Origin: Proteobacteria bacterium UBA964
GTDB lineage: Bacteria > Pseudomonadota > Gammaproteobacteria > Steroidobacterales > Steroidobacteraceae
Length of the DNA: 7,688 nt
Assembly: GCA_002292945.1 (NCBI GenBank)
Contig: DBCG01000129.1
Coordinates: 1-7,688 of the forward strand
Direction of reading: 5' to 3'
Of the stretch, positions 6,260 through 7,688 are shown piece after piece (position 1 is the stretch's first letter; the number at the start of each line of letters is the position of its first letter). The translations under genes and the position numbers were made by a program. The notes under the pieces were generated by a model that ran no database searches, had not been told where the DNA came from, and worked only from the letters and a program-made list of their open reading frames with translations.

Positions 6260-6838
6260 TTATTGGACCGGCGCTTTCGGGTAGCGGGCGAAGATCTCGC
6301 TGACGGCGGAGGTGACCGCCGCTTGCGGGTTGTTGCGCACCTTGTCGGTGACGCGGCCGAACGCGGCGCCGCTCCATACGAGCTGCTTGCGCGCGCGATC
6401 GACGAGATCGACCGTCAGCGTGCCTTCGGTGTACTGGCGGACGACGGTCTCCTGGTTGTAGCCGACCCAGGGGCTGTACCGGCCATAGCGGTAGCCGAAG
6501 TACGGATCGGGCACCGACATGGTCGAGACATCGGTCTTCTCCGAGCTCTTGACGGCCGCGTTGACGAGCAGGTCGCCGCCGGACTCCACGTAGCGCACGC
6601 CGCGGCGGTCCATCTCGTTGCGGATCGACTGCTTCACGCTGTTGCCGAGCGTCGTCGCGGCGCCCGAACGGTCGGTGCCGAACGGCTCGAAGAAGGAATA
6701 GGTACCGTAGGACGCCATGTTCGCCGTGGGGTCGGCATCGATGCGCACCTTGGGGCCGCTGGTGGTGGCGCAGGCGCCGAGCACCAGCGCGGCGGTGCCG
6801 GCGAGGATCAGGGCGCGGAAGTGGCGGGAGAGGTTCAT
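6260..6838 (-). CDS. DUF4136-type lipoprotein
   Basis: 192-residue predicted lipoprotein of unknown function. It has an N-terminal signal (MNLSRHFRAL, then a hydrophobic stretch to residue 22) ending in the lipobox LGAC, with C23 the lipidated cysteine. Residue +2 is Ala rather than Asp, which favours outer-membrane sorting. The body resembles DUF4136 proteins: VRIDADPTANMASYGTYSFF, a paired-helix segment with NSVKQSIRNEMDRRGVRYV, a Tyr/Gly-rich stretch DPYFGYRYGRYSPWVGYNQE (111-130), then EGTLTVDLVDRARKQLVWSG and AAVTSAVSEIFARYP. ATG 6838 is supported by a strong AGGAG (6851-6847 on the minus strand) 8 bases before it; the frame stays open to 6913, but that part is the end of glyS. It follows glyS by 28 bases. 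Family assignment is from remembered pattern, and the role is unknown. Confidence 0.85.
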   Translation of the reverse strand: MNLSRHFRALILAGTAALVLGACATTSGPKVRIDADPTANMASYGTYSFFEPFGTDRSGAATTLGNSVKQSIRNEMDRRGVRYVESGGDLLVNAAVKSSEKTDVSTMSVPDPYFGYRYGRYSPWVGYNQETVVRQYTEGTLTVDLVDRARKQLVWSGAAFGRVTDKVRNNPQAAVTSAVSEIFARYPKAPVQ

Positions 6839-6846
6839 GGCAAGGA

Positions 6847-6851
6847 CTCCT
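6847..6851 (-). promoter_or_regulatory. Shine-Dalgarno site of the lipoprotein gene
   Basis: AGGAG on the minus strand, 8 bases before ATG 6838, sets the lipoprotein start and excludes the longer upstream frame. It adjoins a short palindrome, CCTGA-A-TCAGG (6849-6859), whose right arm on the minus strand shares AGG of this site. A 4-bp stem could mildly mask it. Confidence 0.6.
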
Positions 6852-6866
6852 GAATCAGGTAGACGG

Positions 6867-7688
6867 TCAGCCGGGCAACCGCGACAGGTCGGCGACGCCC
6901 GAGAACAGCTCACGCACCTGACTGACCAAGGCCAGCCGGTTGGCGCGCAGCGCCGGGTCGGGGTCGTTCACCATCACCTCAGTGAAGAACGCATCCACCG
7001 CCGGTCGCAGACCCGCCAACTGCGTGAGCGCGTCATTGTAACGCGCCGCCTGCAGGGCCGAAGTGACCGAAGGTGTGAGAGCGTCGAGCGCGGCGTGCAG
7101 CTCGCGTTCAGCTGTTTCGCGCAACAACTGGGGGTCGACCCGCGTTGGAACGCTGCCGATATCCGATTTGCGCAAGATATTGGCGATGCGTTTGTTCGCA
7201 GCGGCCAAAACCTCAGCCTCCGGCAGGCGACGGAACGCCGCGAGCGCCTCGAGCCGCGCCATGAGATCGAGCGGCCGCGTCGACCCGCTCGCGAGCGCGG
7301 CATCGAAGGCTTCGGCGGGGTGTCCGGCTTCGAGCGCGTGGGCGCGCAGGCGCTCGAGGATGAACTCGCGCACCTCGGCGGCGGTGGTCGCCGTCTTCAC
7401 TGGTTGCAGTGCGACGGCCGCATCGACGAGCACGCCCACATCCAGGTCGCGCCGTTGCTCGAGCAGGATGCGCAGTACGCCGATCGCGGCGCGGCGCAGC
7501 GCAAAGGGATCTTTGGTGCCGCTCGGCTTCTGTCCGATGCCGAAGATGCCGGCGAGCGTGTCGAGGCGGTCGGCGAGCGCGAGCGTGGTGCCGGTGGCGG
7601 TCGTGGGCAGCGCATCGCCCGCGCCACGCGGCTGGTAGTGCTCGCGGATCGCCGCGATCACTTCGGCGTGCTCACCGTCAGCCGCCGC
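6867..7688 (-). CDS. glyS: Glycyl-tRNA synthetase beta subunit, C-terminal part (5' end outside window)
   Basis: The beta subunit of the alpha2-beta2 bacterial glycyl-tRNA synthetase binds tRNA-Gly; the alpha subunit (GlyQ) carries the catalytic site. The 273 visible residues match the C-terminal part of E. coli GlyS (689 residues), so about 60% of the gene is beyond the right edge. Seen: IREHYQPRGAGDALP, DTLAGIFGIGQ at 43-53, KDPFALRRAAIGVLRI at 59-74, ANKRIANILRKSD, then DAFFTEVMVNDPDPALRANR and LVSQVRELFSGVADLSRLPG at the end, which lies in the anticodon-binding region. The frame is open to the last base, and a GTG at 7661 is internal. TGA is at 6869-6867. GlyQ would be expected upstream. 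It heads the visible part of a six-gene minus-strand run. Confidence 0.96.
   Translation of the reverse strand, partial: AAADGEHAEVIAAIREHYQPRGAGDALPTTATGTTLALADRLDTLAGIFGIGQKPSGTKDPFALRRAAIGVLRILLEQRRDLDVGVLVDAAVALQPVKTATTAAEVREFILERLRAHALEAGHPAEAFDAALASGSTRPLDLMARLEALAAFRRLPEAEVLAAANKRIANILRKSDIGSVPTRVDPQLLRETAERELHAALDALTPSVTSALQAARYNDALTQLAGLRPAVDAFFTEVMVNDPDPALRANRLALVSQVRELFSGVADLSRLPG

Noticed and set aside
5190..6284. 364-codon plus-strand open frame across the ABM and plsC genes
   Set aside because: Low-complexity Arg/His/Pro-rich translation with no domain. The minus strand carries two well-supported genes there.
6263..6853. 196-codon plus-strand frame opposite the lipoprotein
   Set aside because: No ribosome site or domain. 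The minus strand has a signal peptide, lipobox and strong AGGAG.
7063..7638. 191-codon plus-strand frame opposite glyS
   Set aside because: Ser/Ala/Arg-rich shadow of the conserved GlyS coding sequence.
1..7688. Search for defence system, mobile element, CRISPR array, tRNA or rRNA
   Set aside because: No repeats with regular spacing, no transposase or integrase motifs and no cloverleaf-like RNA were seen. All genes fall into housekeeping or common metabolic families, and composition appears uniform by eye.

Overview
The window reads as chromosomal DNA of a GC-rich, gammaproteobacterium-like organism. Three things suggest this: the long E. coli-type argininosuccinate synthase, the separate beta subunit of a two-subunit glycyl-tRNA synthetase, and glyS lying near a plsC-type acyltransferase. 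The exact order cannot be fixed from this sequence (Xanthomonadales/Nevskiales-like lineages are a guess). I see no rRNA, tRNA, CRISPR array, insertion sequence, prophage or defence gene. Every gene is intact except the two cut by the window edges.

Left part, plus strand (1-3501). The window opens inside argG, missing about 40 N-terminal residues. It is followed, with a 4-base GTGA overlap, by a ribokinase-type PfkB sugar kinase. A long imperfect inverted repeat flanked by an A-run and a T-run (2154-2200) then looks like an intrinsic terminator. Its right arm also carries the -35 box of a good sigma70-type promoter (TTGACC, 17 nt, TAGACT). That promoter drives a complete lipoyl/PSBD/catalytic-domain E2 acyltransferase of a 2-oxo acid (possibly acetoin) dehydrogenase complex. 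No E1 or E3 gene is next to it.

Right part, minus strand (7688-3518). Six genes run the same way with gaps of 44 bases or less: glyS (3' part), a DUF4136-type outer-membrane lipoprotein, a PlsC-type lysophosphatidate acyltransferase, a small antibiotic-biosynthesis-monooxygenase (ABM) domain protein, a Nu-class YfcG-like glutathione transferase, and a second, distinct glutathione transferase with a beta-rich C-terminal extension. The last two overlap by ATGA. This could be one transcript that adds a thiol/redox or detoxification set to translation and membrane-lipid housekeeping genes. Its promoter would lie outside the window, beyond the right edge. The two transcription units converge at 3501/3518, where a small GC-rich hairpin contains both stop codons.

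Overall the region is mostly housekeeping and ordinary metabolism. The points most worth a second look are the fused terminator/promoter element, the orphan E2, the argG-ribokinase coupling, and the appended ABM-GST-GST cassette. I found no convincing evidence of an undescribed system.
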